A stretch of 12,216 bases of DNA from an uncultured Rhodanobacteraceae bacterium. Its GTDB lineage: Bacteria; Pseudomonadota; Gammaproteobacteria; Xanthomonadales; Rhodanobacteraceae. Positions 1-7,443 of this stretch are shown one piece after another. How positions within the stretch are numbered: position 1 is the first letter of the stretch; each line of letters begins with the position of its first letter. The stretch covers positions 1-12,216 of the forward strand of contig CALFNI010000391.1 in assembly GCA_937902695.1 (NCBI GenBank), read 5' to 3'. A program made the position numbers and the translations under genes. The notes below the pieces were generated by a model. It saw nothing but the letters and a program-made list of their open reading frames with translations. It made no database searches and was not told the DNA's origin.

Positions 1-137
1 CGCGGTCGCGGCAGCAGCGCCCGCACGAGCTTCAGCGGACGGTAGAGGTGCGCGGCATCGACGAGATCGTCGAGCCGGTAGCGGACCAGCACGGCGCCGA
101 TGCGCATCAGGCGCGGAATCTGCCGGAGCGGCGTCAC
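1..137 (-). CDS. ubiB: UbiB, N-terminal fragment (runs off left edge)
   Basis: First 45 codons of a probable UbiB, the membrane-associated atypical kinase/ATPase of the ABC1/ADCK family needed for ubiquinone biosynthesis. The reading begins VTPLRQIPRLMRIGAVLVRY and continues RLDDLVDAAH, which matches the usual UbiB opening (a short basic amphipathic stretch, then a 'RYRLDDL' type motif). The conserved kinase-like core lies outside the window, so catalytic residues cannot be checked. The start is a GTG whose last bases overlap the ubiJ stop (GTGA), giving a four-base overlap typical of translational coupling. Position directly after ubiJ matches the known ubiJ-ubiB order in gammaproteobacteria and is the main support for such a short piece. 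The identity rests on the N-terminal motif and context. Confidence 0.8.
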   Translation of the reverse strand, partial: MTPLRQIPRLMRIGAVLVRYRLDDLVDAAHLYRPLKLVRALLPRP

Positions 138-808
138 GCGTCGGGTTTCCGGCTCGCGGCAGCCAGCCGCTTCACGCGCGCGTCGAGCCGGTCCGCGCGT
201 TCGCGGAGCGCATCGACATCGTCGAGAAACACGTCGACCTCGGCCTTCGGCACGATGACGCGGCCTTCCTCGGAAAGATAGTCGGCGGTGTCGCGCGCGA
301 ATGCCTTGGCACCGTCGCGCACGCCGGCGAGCGCCTTTCGCACGCCGCGTGCGATCTGGAACCCGGCGACGTCGCCGAACACGCGCGCGAAGGCTTCGTC
401 GAAATCGGGCGCGAACGTGCGCGCGATGCGCTCGAGGCGTCGCGCGAGATCGGCATCGCCGGAGACGTCGACGCGTCCCGGTGTCGTCGCATCGTCGCGG
501 CCGCGCGCAAGCGCCATCGCCACGAGTGCGCTCGGCGCCGCGGTGAGACGAAGCGCGCTGGCGCCGCCGAACGCGGGTCCGATCGCCAGCCGGTCGCCTT
601 CGACGGCGATGCGCATCGCGAGCGGCGTCGGGCGAAAGTCGAGCGTGATCGCGCGGCCGCGGAGCGTCTTCAGTGCCGTGCGCGTATCCGGGTCGAGATC
701 GACGAGACGGTTCAACGATGCTTCGAGTGCGCGGCCGAAAACGGCGAGCACCGGATTCGGTTTGCGCTCGCCGGTGTTCGCACCGGACTGGTCGGCAGGC
801 GTGGCCAT
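134..808 (-). CDS. ubiJ: Ubiquinone biosynthesis accessory factor UbiJ (SCP2 domain)
   Basis: A 224-residue protein with the two-part architecture of UbiJ. An SCP2-like lipid-binding domain covers roughly residues 20-125, including the conserved 'SGDADLARRL' segment near 116-125. A charged helical tail follows, with 'DVDALRERADRLDARVKRL' at about 198-216, the coiled-coil signature seen at UbiJ C-termini. The family role is as a non-catalytic member of the soluble Ubi complex that holds the hydrophobic quinone intermediates for the hydroxylases. There is no signal peptide, as expected for a cytosolic protein. Its TGA overlaps the ubiB GTG start, and an OleD-like reductase gene ends 28 bases upstream on the same strand. 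There is no good Shine-Dalgarno before this ATG. A TAGAAT box lies just upstream (see findings). Confidence 0.88.
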   Translation of the reverse strand: MATPADQSGANTGERKPNPVLAVFGRALEASLNRLVDLDPDTRTALKTLRGRAITLDFRPTPLAMRIAVEGDRLAIGPAFGGASALRLTAAPSALVAMALARGRDDATTPGRVDVSGDADLARRLERIARTFAPDFDEAFARVFGDVAGFQIARGVRKALAGVRDGAKAFARDTADYLSEEGRVIVPKAEVDVFLDDVDALRERADRLDARVKRLAAASRKPDA

Positions 809-836
809 GCCGCGATTCTACCGGACGGCGCGTGCT

Positions 837-1832
837 TCACCGCCCGCGCATGCGCTCGCGCGCGAGATGCGAGGAGACGCGCGCGAAGCCTTCGGCCATG
901 CCGACGCGCGGCTGGTAGTCGAGGTCGCGCCGTGCGGCAGCGATGTTGAACCAGGTCGCCTGGCCGAAGAGGGCGAGCAGGTCGTCCGTCACGAGCGGGT
1001 CGGCACCGACCGCGCGGCGGAGCGGCGCCGTCGCCGCGAGCAGGCGCGCGACCGGCGCTGAAAGCCGGCGCGTCTCGGCCGGATAGCCCGCGGCGCGCAG
1101 GAGCCCGTTGACGAATCCTTCGATCGAAGCGGGTTCGCCCTGCGTGACGAAGTACGCCTTGCCGGCGATCGCGGCAGCGGGTTCGAGCCGTTCGAGCGCG
1201 GCAACGTGCGCGTCGGCGGCGTTGTCGACGTAGCAGCTGTCGATCTTCTTGCCGGCCTCGCCGATCAGACGAAGCTTGCCGGCTTTCGCGAGCGCGGCGA
1301 GGCGCGGCAGCAATGCGATTTCGCCGGGACCCCACAGGAGGTGCGGCCGGAGCGCGACCGTCGCGAACTCCGGCCCGTTCGCGGCGAGCACGTGGCGTTC
1401 GGCGATGGCCTTCGTCGCGAGATATGGCGTCGGCGCGCGCGCGGGCATGCGCTGCGTTTCGTTGACGCCGTTGAGGTCGCCGCGATCGAGCACGACGGCG
1501 GCGCACGAGGTGAAGACGAACTTCCGGATGCCGGCGACCTCGCATGCGGCGAGGAGGTTGTCGGTGCCGCGCACGTTGACGTCGTAGTAGTCGTCGACGC
1601 GTCCGAACGGCTCGATCCGTGCGGCGCAATGAATGACCGCATCGCAGCCCGCGACGGCCTGCGTCATCGCGTCGAGATTGACGATGTCGCCGCTGCGCCG
1701 CTCGGCGTCCGCGCTGCCGGCGTCGGCATCGGCATTGCGAACGAGCGAGACGACCGCATGCCCTGCGTCGTTCAGGCGCCTGACCACGGCGCGTCCGAGG
1801 AAGCCGGCGGCGCCGCTTACCAGCACGCGCAT
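837..1832 (-). CDS. NAD(P)-dependent epimerase/dehydratase family reductase, 3-beta-HSD/OleD-like
   Basis: A 331-residue extended short-chain dehydrogenase. The Rossmann motif GAAGFLG is at residues 7-13, a Ser in the active-site strand is near 109 (FVFTSC), and the catalytic Tyr137 and Lys141 sit in PYLATKAIAERHVLAANG. From memory, stretches such as ATVALRPHLLWGPG, LLPRLAALAKAGKLRLIG and AGKAYFVTQGEP closely resemble OleD, the 2-alkyl-3-oxoalkanoate reductase of olefin biosynthesis, and 3-beta-hydroxysteroid dehydrogenases. No oleA, oleB or oleC is visible, so the substrate is open. The start at 1832 is chosen because AAAGGAT lies about 6-8 bases upstream and the Rossmann fold begins at once. 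A longer in-frame extension only reads antisense through the neighbouring hydrolase gene. It is probably the first gene of a transcript leading into ubiJ-ubiB and is divergent from the hydrolase. Confidence 0.85.
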   Translation of the reverse strand: MRVLVSGAAGFLGRAVVRRLNDAGHAVVSLVRNADADAGSADAERRSGDIVNLDAMTQAVAGCDAVIHCAARIEPFGRVDDYYDVNVRGTDNLLAACEVAGIRKFVFTSCAAVVLDRGDLNGVNETQRMPARAPTPYLATKAIAERHVLAANGPEFATVALRPHLLWGPGEIALLPRLAALAKAGKLRLIGEAGKKIDSCYVDNAADAHVAALERLEPAAAIAGKAYFVTQGEPASIEGFVNGLLRAAGYPAETRRLSAPVARLLAATAPLRRAVGADPLVTDDLLALFGQATWFNIAAARRDLDYQPRVGMAEGFARVSSHLARERMRGR

Positions 1833-1922
1833 CGAGGATCCTTTACATCTTCGGGCATGCTTTATTTTCCGGTCAGCCGAGCGGATGTAGCGTGCGCCGT
1901 GCCACTCGCACGGAACAGGGTC
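1833..1922. promoter_or_regulatory. Divergent promoter region (reductase / secreted hydrolase)
   Basis: This 90-base gap separates two divergent start codons and must contain both promoters or their cores. It has an AT-rich island at about 1858-1868 (GCTTTATTTTC) in otherwise GC-rich DNA, and a TTTACA at 1842-1847. The latter also overlaps the AAAGGAT ribosome site of the minus-strand gene, so it is not a firm -35 call. Confidence 0.35.
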
Positions 1923-3329
1923 ATGCTGCGCTACGTCACTTCCGCTCTCGGGCTGCTCATGCTCGCCCTGGCGTCCCCCGCGCGGCCGGCCGAGTTTAGC
2001 GGGGAGCTCGGCTCCGGCGCGTGGTATCACGTCGAAATTCCGGACGGCTGGCAGCCGGGCGATACGCTCGTCCTCTACCAGCATGGTCTCGATTTCACGC
2101 CGCCGTCGAACACGCCGGGCCTCGGGCCGCTGCGTGACGTGATGCTGTCCGAGGGCTACGCGGTAGCGGCGACGTCGTACCAGGAGCGCGGCTGGGCACT
2201 CTTCACGGCGATGGACGACAACCGCGACCTGCTCGCGAAGTTCGAGGACATCGCGGGTGGCGCGCCCGGCGATGTCGTTCCGTTCGGCGGTTCGATGGGC
2301 GGCCTGACCGCGCTCAAGCTCGCCGAGGCGGAGGGCTTTCCGCCGGTGAAGGGCGTCTATGCGCTGTGCCCCGCGGCGGGTGGAGCGCGCCTCTGGGATG
2401 CGGGCATCGATCTCAGGCTTGCATTCGATGCCGTCTGCGGTCCGGACGGCGCCGGCGCATTCCCCGAGGGCGATCCGCCCATGCCGTGGGCGATGAACCT
2501 CTCCGACATTCCGAACGGTCTCAACGATCTTTTCGATTACGCCGATCTGATTCCGGTGCTCGTGCCGCTCGAGCAGTGCACCGGCATCAGCCTGCCTCCC
2601 GCGCTGCGCAACGACGCGATGCAGCGGCGGCTCGATCAGCTGATGGCGTTCGCGCACGTCACCGACGAGAACTTCTTCGTCACGAACATCGCCTACGCGA
2701 CGTTCGCGTTGAGCGATCTCGTGCGCGCGCCGGAGAAGCTCGACGGCCACAATCCGTTCATGACGGTCGGCGTCGATTATTCGAGCGATCCCGAGATCGC
2801 GGCGAACATCCTGCGCATACGGCCCGAGCCGTTCGCCGCCGAAAAGCTGCATGAAGTTTCCGACTTTCACGGCGCGGTCGGCAGCGCGAAGATCATCTCG
2901 ATGCACACGAGCGAGGATCAGCTCGTCGTGCCCGGCAACGAGGAGTTCGTCGCCGACGCCGTGCCGGCGAACCAGCGCACGATCGCGATCGTCGACGAGG
3001 ATTCGCCGACGCATTGCGGTTTCACCGACGCCGAAGGCCTCGCCGGCTGGGAGGCGTTGCGCGCATGGAAGGACGGTGCGCCGCAGCCCGATGTCGCCGA
3101 TCTGCAGCAGGCGTGCGAGACGCTGATGACGAGCGATGGCATCGACGGTCCCTGCCGGTTCGACCCGAATGCACAGATCGTCCCGTTCGACGACATCGTG
3201 CGTCCGCGGCCTGCGATCGCGGCGGGTCCGCCGGGCCATTCGCGGCACGCATCGCCGTCCGCCACGCCGCGGCCCGCGCGCACGCGCGCGAGCGAAGCGA
3301 TGCACGGCACGGCCGCGCTCGAACGCTGA
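1923..3329 (+). CDS. Secreted alpha/beta hydrolase
   Basis: A 468-residue protein with an N-terminal signal peptide (hydrophobic residues about 7-18, likely cleavage near residue 23 after RPA), so probably periplasmic or secreted. The nucleophile elbow GGSMGG places the catalytic Ser at 124. A later Asp332 (TSEDQLVV) and His364 (SPTHCGF) are in the right order and spacing to complete a triad. An oxyanion-type 'LYQHG' is near 51-55. Length and layout resemble secreted esterase/peptidase-like hydrolases, but the substrate cannot be told. The last 40 or so residues are rich in Pro, Ala, Arg and Ser and look disordered. The start at 1923 fits the signal peptide. An upstream in-frame ATG at 1857 would give an unlikely N-terminus, and the long open frame before it is antisense to the reductase gene. 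Confidence 0.85.
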   Translation: MLRYVTSALGLLMLALASPARPAEFSGELGSGAWYHVEIPDGWQPGDTLVLYQHGLDFTPPSNTPGLGPLRDVMLSEGYAVAATSYQERGWALFTAMDDNRDLLAKFEDIAGGAPGDVVPFGGSMGGLTALKLAEAEGFPPVKGVYALCPAAGGARLWDAGIDLRLAFDAVCGPDGAGAFPEGDPPMPWAMNLSDIPNGLNDLFDYADLIPVLVPLEQCTGISLPPALRNDAMQRRLDQLMAFAHVTDENFFVTNIAYATFALSDLVRAPEKLDGHNPFMTVGVDYSSDPEIAANILRIRPEPFAAEKLHEVSDFHGAVGSAKIISMHTSEDQLVVPGNEEFVADAVPANQRTIAIVDEDSPTHCGFTDAEGLAGWEALRAWKDGAPQPDVADLQQACETLMTSDGIDGPCRFDPNAQIVPFDDIVRPRPAIAAGPPGHSRHASPSATPRPARTRASEAMHGTAALER

Positions 3330-3333
3330 CGCA

Positions 3334-3717
3334 TCAGCCGTTCGCGCGTTCTTCCATCAGCGCGAACACGTGGCCGTCGGGATCTTCGAGGAAAGCCATC
3401 CAGAGGTCTTTCGCGCCGAGCTTCGCGATGAAGTGCGGCTCGCCGTTCTTCGCGACCTTCGCGCCGCGATCGCGGATCGCCGCGAACGTCGCGTCGAGAT
3501 CGGACGTCTCGAAATAGAGCACGGTACCCGCCGCCTTCGCATCCGACTCGGCGGCGCCGAGCATCAGGCGCACGCCGGCGACGTCGAAGAATGCGACGTT
3601 CGGTGCCTGGAACAGGAACTTGAGCCCGACGGCGTCGCGCCAGAAGGCGATCGAGCGCTCCATGTCGGTGACCGAAAGTGCGATCTGGCCGATGCGGCCG
3701 GGCGGCGCTGCGGGCAT
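3334..3717 (-). CDS. VOC-family (glyoxalase/bleomycin-resistance-like) protein
   Basis: A 127-residue, single-domain protein of the vicinal oxygen chelate superfamily. Two beta-alpha-beta-beta-beta modules can be seen: IALSVTDMERSIAFWRDAVGL at about 12-32, and TVLYFETSDLDATFAAI at about 65-81. The second module ends in the family hallmark FLEDPDGHVFALME at about 109-122. The first-strand His that usually binds the metal is Gln11 here, so metal-dependent chemistry is uncertain; Glu122 could still be a ligand. The protein could be a dioxygenase, isomerase or binding protein, and the exact reaction cannot be assigned. GAGGAG about nine bases before the ATG supports the start. The stop lies four bases from the convergent hydrolase stop. 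It may share a transcript with the lipoprotein gene 106 bases upstream. Confidence 0.85.
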   Translation of the reverse strand: MPAAPPGRIGQIALSVTDMERSIAFWRDAVGLKFLFQAPNVAFFDVAGVRLMLGAAESDAKAAGTVLYFETSDLDATFAAIRDRGAKVAKNGEPHFIAKLGAKDLWMAFLEDPDGHVFALMEERANG

Positions 3718-3823
3718 GGGGCGGTCTCCTCGACGGCAAGCCCATGATGCGCGCTGGCGCGCTCCGGCGGGAGCGGTCCAGCCGCGGTCCTGCATGCGTC
3801 GTCGCCCGCCGCGCGCGGCGCCG

Positions 3824-4231
3824 TCAGTGGTCCTTGATCGGATAGGTTTCGACGGCCTGACCCGGCGGCGGCGCCGGCGTTTCGCCGTCACGGCGCACCG
3901 GCACGCGCACGACATTGCCGCAGCTGTATGCGCCCCAGCTCTGCGCGCCGTCGCGCGGCTCGCCGAGCGGGCGGATCGTGTCGGCGCCGAGGCCGGCGGC
4001 TTCGTTGCGCGCCATGATCTCGAGCTCGTCGCTGACTTTGAGGCCACTGCGGTCGACCGGGCCGACGCGATCGAGCACCGAGACGGTCACCTTGCCGGCG
4101 TCACGACAGCCGCCGACGTTGCCGTCCCAGGCGACGCGCACTTTTTCGCCGCCGGAATCGAGCTTGATGCCCCAGCTGCACGCGGCGAGCGAGGCGGCGC
4201 CGAGTGCGGCGATGACTAGAGTGACTTTCAT
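3824..4231 (-). CDS. Lipoprotein, DUF4156-like
   Basis: A 135-residue predicted outer-envelope lipoprotein. The signal peptide ends in a lipobox SLAAC with the lipidated Cys at 18, followed by SW, so no Asp-at-plus-two retention signal is present and outer-membrane sorting is likely by the usual Lol rule. The body shows the DUF4156 pattern: a first Cys (C42) before GKVTVSV, then MARNEAAGLGADTI at about 73-86, then a second Cys (C104) after WGAYS. The two cysteines could form a disulfide, as in the related RcsF-like fold. No enzymatic residues are evident and the function is unknown. The C-terminal tail is Pro-rich. The ATG is preceded by GCGGAGC about nine bases upstream. It lies between the VOC gene and the M16 peptidase, all on one strand. 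Confidence 0.8.
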   Translation of the reverse strand: MKVTLVIAALGAASLAACSWGIKLDSGGEKVRVAWDGNVGGCRDAGKVTVSVLDRVGPVDRSGLKVSDELEIMARNEAAGLGADTIRPLGEPRDGAQSWGAYSCGNVVRVPVRRDGETPAPPPGQAVETYPIKDH

Positions 4232-4304
4232 GCGAACGCTCCGCGTGAGGCGAATGGCGCGATCGTAGCGGGCTCATGCTGAATGCTCTTCGCCTCTACT
4301 GCGT

Positions 4305-4395
4305 GCGGGAGAGGCCGACCGAAGGTCGGGTGAGGGGCGGGAGGTCGAACCAAGATTGCCCTCACCCTAGCCCTCTCCCGCGGAGCGGGAGAGGG
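4305..4395. repeat. REP-like nested palindromic intergenic element
   Basis: A set of nested inverted repeats in the gap between the M16 peptidase and the lipoprotein gene. An 11-base perfect stem CCCTCTCCCGC (4371-4381) pairs with GCGGGAGAGGG (4385-4395) across a GGA loop. A second copy of GCGGGAGAGG at 4305-4314 can pair with the same left arm. Inside it are GGGTGAGGG (4328-4336) paired with CCCTCACCC (4359-4367), and a CCGACC/GGTCGG hairpin with a GAA loop (4315-4329). Elements with this CCCTCACCC...CCCTCTCCCGC wording are known as dispersed extragenic repeats in many proteobacterial genomes. It lies 33 bases past the M16 stop and could protect or end that transcript, although no T-tract follows on either strand. 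Confidence 0.75.
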
Positions 4396-4427
4396 GAAAG
4401 AGCGAGGGGGAGAGAGGGGAAAGCAGG

Positions 4428-7265
4428 TCAGCGAACGGTCTTGCCTTCGGCGTTCAACACCTTGACGTCGCCGAGTTCGAGGTCGCGCACGGGCTTCTCG
4501 ATCTTCTTGAGATCGCCGACGATGACCCACGTGAACGCATCCGGCCTGACGATCTCGTTCGCGGCCGCCTGCACGGCCGCGTCGGTCTGCGCTTCGATGC
4601 GCGGCTTCAGCGTCTGCACGTAGTCGTCCGGGCGGTCGTAGGCGACGATGCCGGTCATCGCGCCGAGCAGCGAGCCCGTCGTCTGGTATTCGCCGGGCAT
4701 GCTGCGCACGTCGCCGAGCTTGATCTTCTCGATCTCGTCGGCCGTGAGCGGCCTCGGCCCGATCAGATCCTTCGATTCGCGCAGGAGCTCGGCCGCCGAT
4801 TCGGCCGTCTTGTCGGTCTGCACCGGCGCATACAGCATGAAAGGCCGCTGGCCGATCGCGCCGACGAGGAAGCTGAAGGCGCCGTAGGCCCAGTGCTTGT
4901 CCTCGCGCAGATTCATGTTGAGCCGCGACGTGAACGTGCCGCCGAATGCGCCGTTCATCGTCTGGATCTCGAGATCGTTCTTCGCCTTCGTCGACGGCGC
5001 GAGCACGCCGGCGAGGATCAGCGATTGCTGCGCGCCGGGCTTGTCGACGAGGTAGACGCGCGGCTTCGCCGGCACCTCGACGGTGCCGATGTTCTTCTTC
5101 GGGATCGCGCCTTTCGGCGCCTTCCAGTCGCCGAACACGGCGTCGAGCTCGGGGATGATCGCTTCGAGCGTGGTGTCGCCGGCGACGAGGATCTTCGCGT
5201 TGTCCGGCCGCAGGCGATCGCCGACATACGCGCGAAGGTCCTTGGCGGAAAGCGCGTTGATCGCGGCTTCGTTGCCTGAGCCCGTGAACGGGATCGCATA
5301 TGCGTGGCCTTCGCCGTAGAGCAGGGGCGGCAGCGTGCGCAGCGCGATGCCGCGCGGCTGCGTCTTCTCCTGCGCGATGCGCGCGAGCCACTGGCCGCGG
5401 ATGCGCGTGAGGTCGTCGTCGCGGAACGCAGGATTGCGCACGATGTCCGCAAGCAGCGCGAGCGACGGCTTGATCTGCGAGGACAGCGTGCTGAGGCTGA
5501 CGCTCGACGTGTCGAGGCCGGAGCCCGCGCTGATCTGCGCGCCGAGCCGCTCTTCGCGCCGCGCGATCTCGAGCGAATCGAGCGTCTTCGTGCCCTCGTC
5601 GAGCATCGCCATCGTGAATGCCGAGGTGCCCGCGCCATGGCCCTGATCCGATGCGTAGCCCGCATCGAACATCAGCTGCACCTGGATCACCGGAATCGCG
5701 TGGCGCTGCGCGAGGATGACCTCGATGCCGTTCTTGAGCTTGCCGTGTTCGAGCTTCGGGAACGTGAGGTCCGGAAACGCGTCGACCTTCGGCACGCCCT
5801 TGCTGCGCACGAGCGCCGGCCTGGCGGTCCTGTAGTCCTTCGCCGGCGGCATGACGGGCGGCGGACGGCCTTCGGTCGCGGCACGGCCGGCGATCTCGGC
5901 TTCGTCCTTGACGTCCTCGTCGGCGCCGTCGGGCGACGGCGTCACGGTGAGCGTGTAGTCGCCTTTCGCGATCCACGTCTGCGCCGCGGCAAGCACGCTT
6001 GCCGGCGTCGCTGCGTCGAGCCGCGCGAAATCGGTCTTGTAGGCGCCGGGATCGTCGCGATAGACCTCGCCCTCGGCGAGGATCGACGCCTTGCCGTTGA
6101 CGCGCTCGAGCCTGCGGATGAACGATGCGCGCGTGGATACCTTCACGCGCGCGAGCTCATCGTCGGTCGGGCCGCCCTTGAGGAACCGCGCCCACTCGTC
6201 TGCAATGGCGCTTTCGACTTTTGCCGGATCGACGCCTTTCTTGACATCGACCTGCAGCTGGAACATCGACGCGAGCGCGAACGATTGCACGTCGATCGAG
6301 ACGTCGTCGGCGAGCTTGTCCTTGTAGACGAGCCGCTCGTACAGACGCGAGGTCTTGCCGCCGCCGAGCACGGCCGCGGCGAGCTCGAGCTGTTCCTCGT
6401 CCGGATCGCCGAGCCACGGCACGTTCCATTCGCGATAGATGCGCGTCTGCGCGACGTGGTCGGTCATCGTGTCGCGCGTCGATTCGGTGCGCGGCGCGGT
6501 CCACGGCTGCTGGCGCGGCACCGGCGGTCCGGCCGGGATGTCGCCGAAATATTCGGCCATCTTCGCCTTGGCGACGTCGGGCGTGATGTCACCGACGAGC
6601 GCGACGGTGACGTTCGCGGCGCCGTAGTTGGACTGGAACCACTGCTTCACGTCGCCGAGCGAGGCGGCGTCGAGGTCCTTCATCGAGCCGATCGTGTCGT
6701 GGTGATACGGATGGTTCGCCGGGAACGCCATCGCGGTCATGCGCTCGTCGACGCGGCCGTAGGGCTGATTCTCGTCCTGGCGTTTTTCGTTCTGCACGAC
6801 GCCGCGCTGCTCGTCGAGCTCGTGCTGGCCGATCGCGCCGACGAGATGCCCCATGCGGTCCGATTCCATCCAGAGCGCCATGTCGAGCGCGGTCGTCGGC
6901 ACGGTCTCGAAATAGTTGGTGCGGTCGTACCAGGTCGTGCCGTTCTGGTCGGTCGCGCCGGCGAGCTCGAACGGGCGGAAGAACTCGTCCTTGTGGTTCT
7001 CCGAGCCCTGGAACATCAGGTGCTCGAAGAGATGCGCGAAGCCGGTCTTGCCGGCGGGCTCGTCGGCCGAGCCGATGTGGTACCAGACGCTCACGGCGAC
7101 GACCGGCGCCTTGTGGTCTTCGCTGACGACGACGGTGAGCCCGTTCGGCATCGTGAACGTCGTGAACGGGATATCGATCGTGTCGGGCGCCGCCGCCGAT
7201 GCGCCGGCGCCGAGTCCGGCGGCCAGCGTGAGTGCGAGGAGGCCGAGGCCGAAGGGCTTGCGCAT
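4428..7265 (-). CDS. Periplasmic M16-family zinc metallopeptidase (two-domain)
   Basis: A 945-residue insulinase/pitrilysin-family peptidase with a signal peptide (about residues 1-25), hence probably periplasmic. The first half carries the inverted zinc motif HLFEH at 78-82, with Glu160 in VVQNEKRQ as the likely third ligand about 78 residues later. The second half, from about residue 500, repeats the fold (LKNGIEVILAQRHAIPVIQV) but lacks HxxEH; the matching place reads FTMAMLDEG. It keeps the usual LREDKHWAYGA segment, whose Arg and Tyr help bind substrate in M16 enzymes. This is the common active-plus-inactive single-chain form and probably cleaves peptides in a clamshell chamber. AGGAG lies five to six bases before the ATG. 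It is divergent from the SDR gene, and a REP-like palindrome follows its stop. Confidence 0.93.
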   Translation of the reverse strand: MRKPFGLGLLALTLAAGLGAGASAAAPDTIDIPFTTFTMPNGLTVVVSEDHKAPVVAVSVWYHIGSADEPAGKTGFAHLFEHLMFQGSENHKDEFFRPFELAGATDQNGTTWYDRTNYFETVPTTALDMALWMESDRMGHLVGAIGQHELDEQRGVVQNEKRQDENQPYGRVDERMTAMAFPANHPYHHDTIGSMKDLDAASLGDVKQWFQSNYGAANVTVALVGDITPDVAKAKMAEYFGDIPAGPPVPRQQPWTAPRTESTRDTMTDHVAQTRIYREWNVPWLGDPDEEQLELAAAVLGGGKTSRLYERLVYKDKLADDVSIDVQSFALASMFQLQVDVKKGVDPAKVESAIADEWARFLKGGPTDDELARVKVSTRASFIRRLERVNGKASILAEGEVYRDDPGAYKTDFARLDAATPASVLAAAQTWIAKGDYTLTVTPSPDGADEDVKDEAEIAGRAATEGRPPPVMPPAKDYRTARPALVRSKGVPKVDAFPDLTFPKLEHGKLKNGIEVILAQRHAIPVIQVQLMFDAGYASDQGHGAGTSAFTMAMLDEGTKTLDSLEIARREERLGAQISAGSGLDTSSVSLSTLSSQIKPSLALLADIVRNPAFRDDDLTRIRGQWLARIAQEKTQPRGIALRTLPPLLYGEGHAYAIPFTGSGNEAAINALSAKDLRAYVGDRLRPDNAKILVAGDTTLEAIIPELDAVFGDWKAPKGAIPKKNIGTVEVPAKPRVYLVDKPGAQQSLILAGVLAPSTKAKNDLEIQTMNGAFGGTFTSRLNMNLREDKHWAYGAFSFLVGAIGQRPFMLYAPVQTDKTAESAAELLRESKDLIGPRPLTADEIEKIKLGDVRSMPGEYQTTGSLLGAMTGIVAYDRPDDYVQTLKPRIEAQTDAAVQAAANEIVRPDAFTWVIVGDLKKIEKPVRDLELGDVKVLNAEGKTVR

Positions 7266-7443
7266 TGAATCTCCTGGATACCTGGGTCCGTGGCGCCGCG
7301 GCAGCGACGTGGCGAGCGCAACGCGCGGCAGAGTCGGGCGAGGCTAACGAGCCGCCGCGGCACGCGCAACGGACGATGGTCACGAACCGGCGTAGACTCC
7401 GCGCTCCGGCGAAAAGTTCGACGGATCTAGCGACGGATCACGA
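7266..7443. promoter_or_regulatory. Divergent intergenic region (M16 peptidase / SDR operon)
   Basis: 178 bases with no supported gene between the divergent peptidase and SDR starts, so both promoters are expected here. A TAGACT hexamer at 7393-7398, about 45 bases before the SDR ATG, could serve as a -10 box, but there is no good -35 at 17 bases. I saw no riboswitch-like or operator-like structure. Confidence 0.3.

Noticed and set aside
134..1061. Several overlapping Arg/Ala-rich frames on both strands around ubiJ
   Set aside because: Composition typical of shadow frames in GC-rich DNA, and all overlap the supported ubiJ and reductase genes.
1206..1922. In-frame N-terminal extension of the secreted hydrolase
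   Set aside because: It is antisense to the reductase gene and would bury a clear signal peptide at residue 240.
1833..3305. Long upstream in-frame extension of the OleD-like reductase (total 822 codons)
   Set aside because: The extension reads antisense through the secreted hydrolase. The true start at 1832 has a ribosome site and begins directly with the Rossmann motif.
4371..4395. The strong hairpin as an intrinsic terminator
   Set aside because: The stem is strong, but no run of T follows on either strand, so it is listed as a repeat rather than a terminator.
5304..7268. 654-codon open frame on the plus strand opposite the M16 peptidase
   Set aside because: It is fully antisense to a well-supported gene and its translation is the Arg/Asp/Val-rich composition seen when GC-rich codons are read backwards; no domain is visible.
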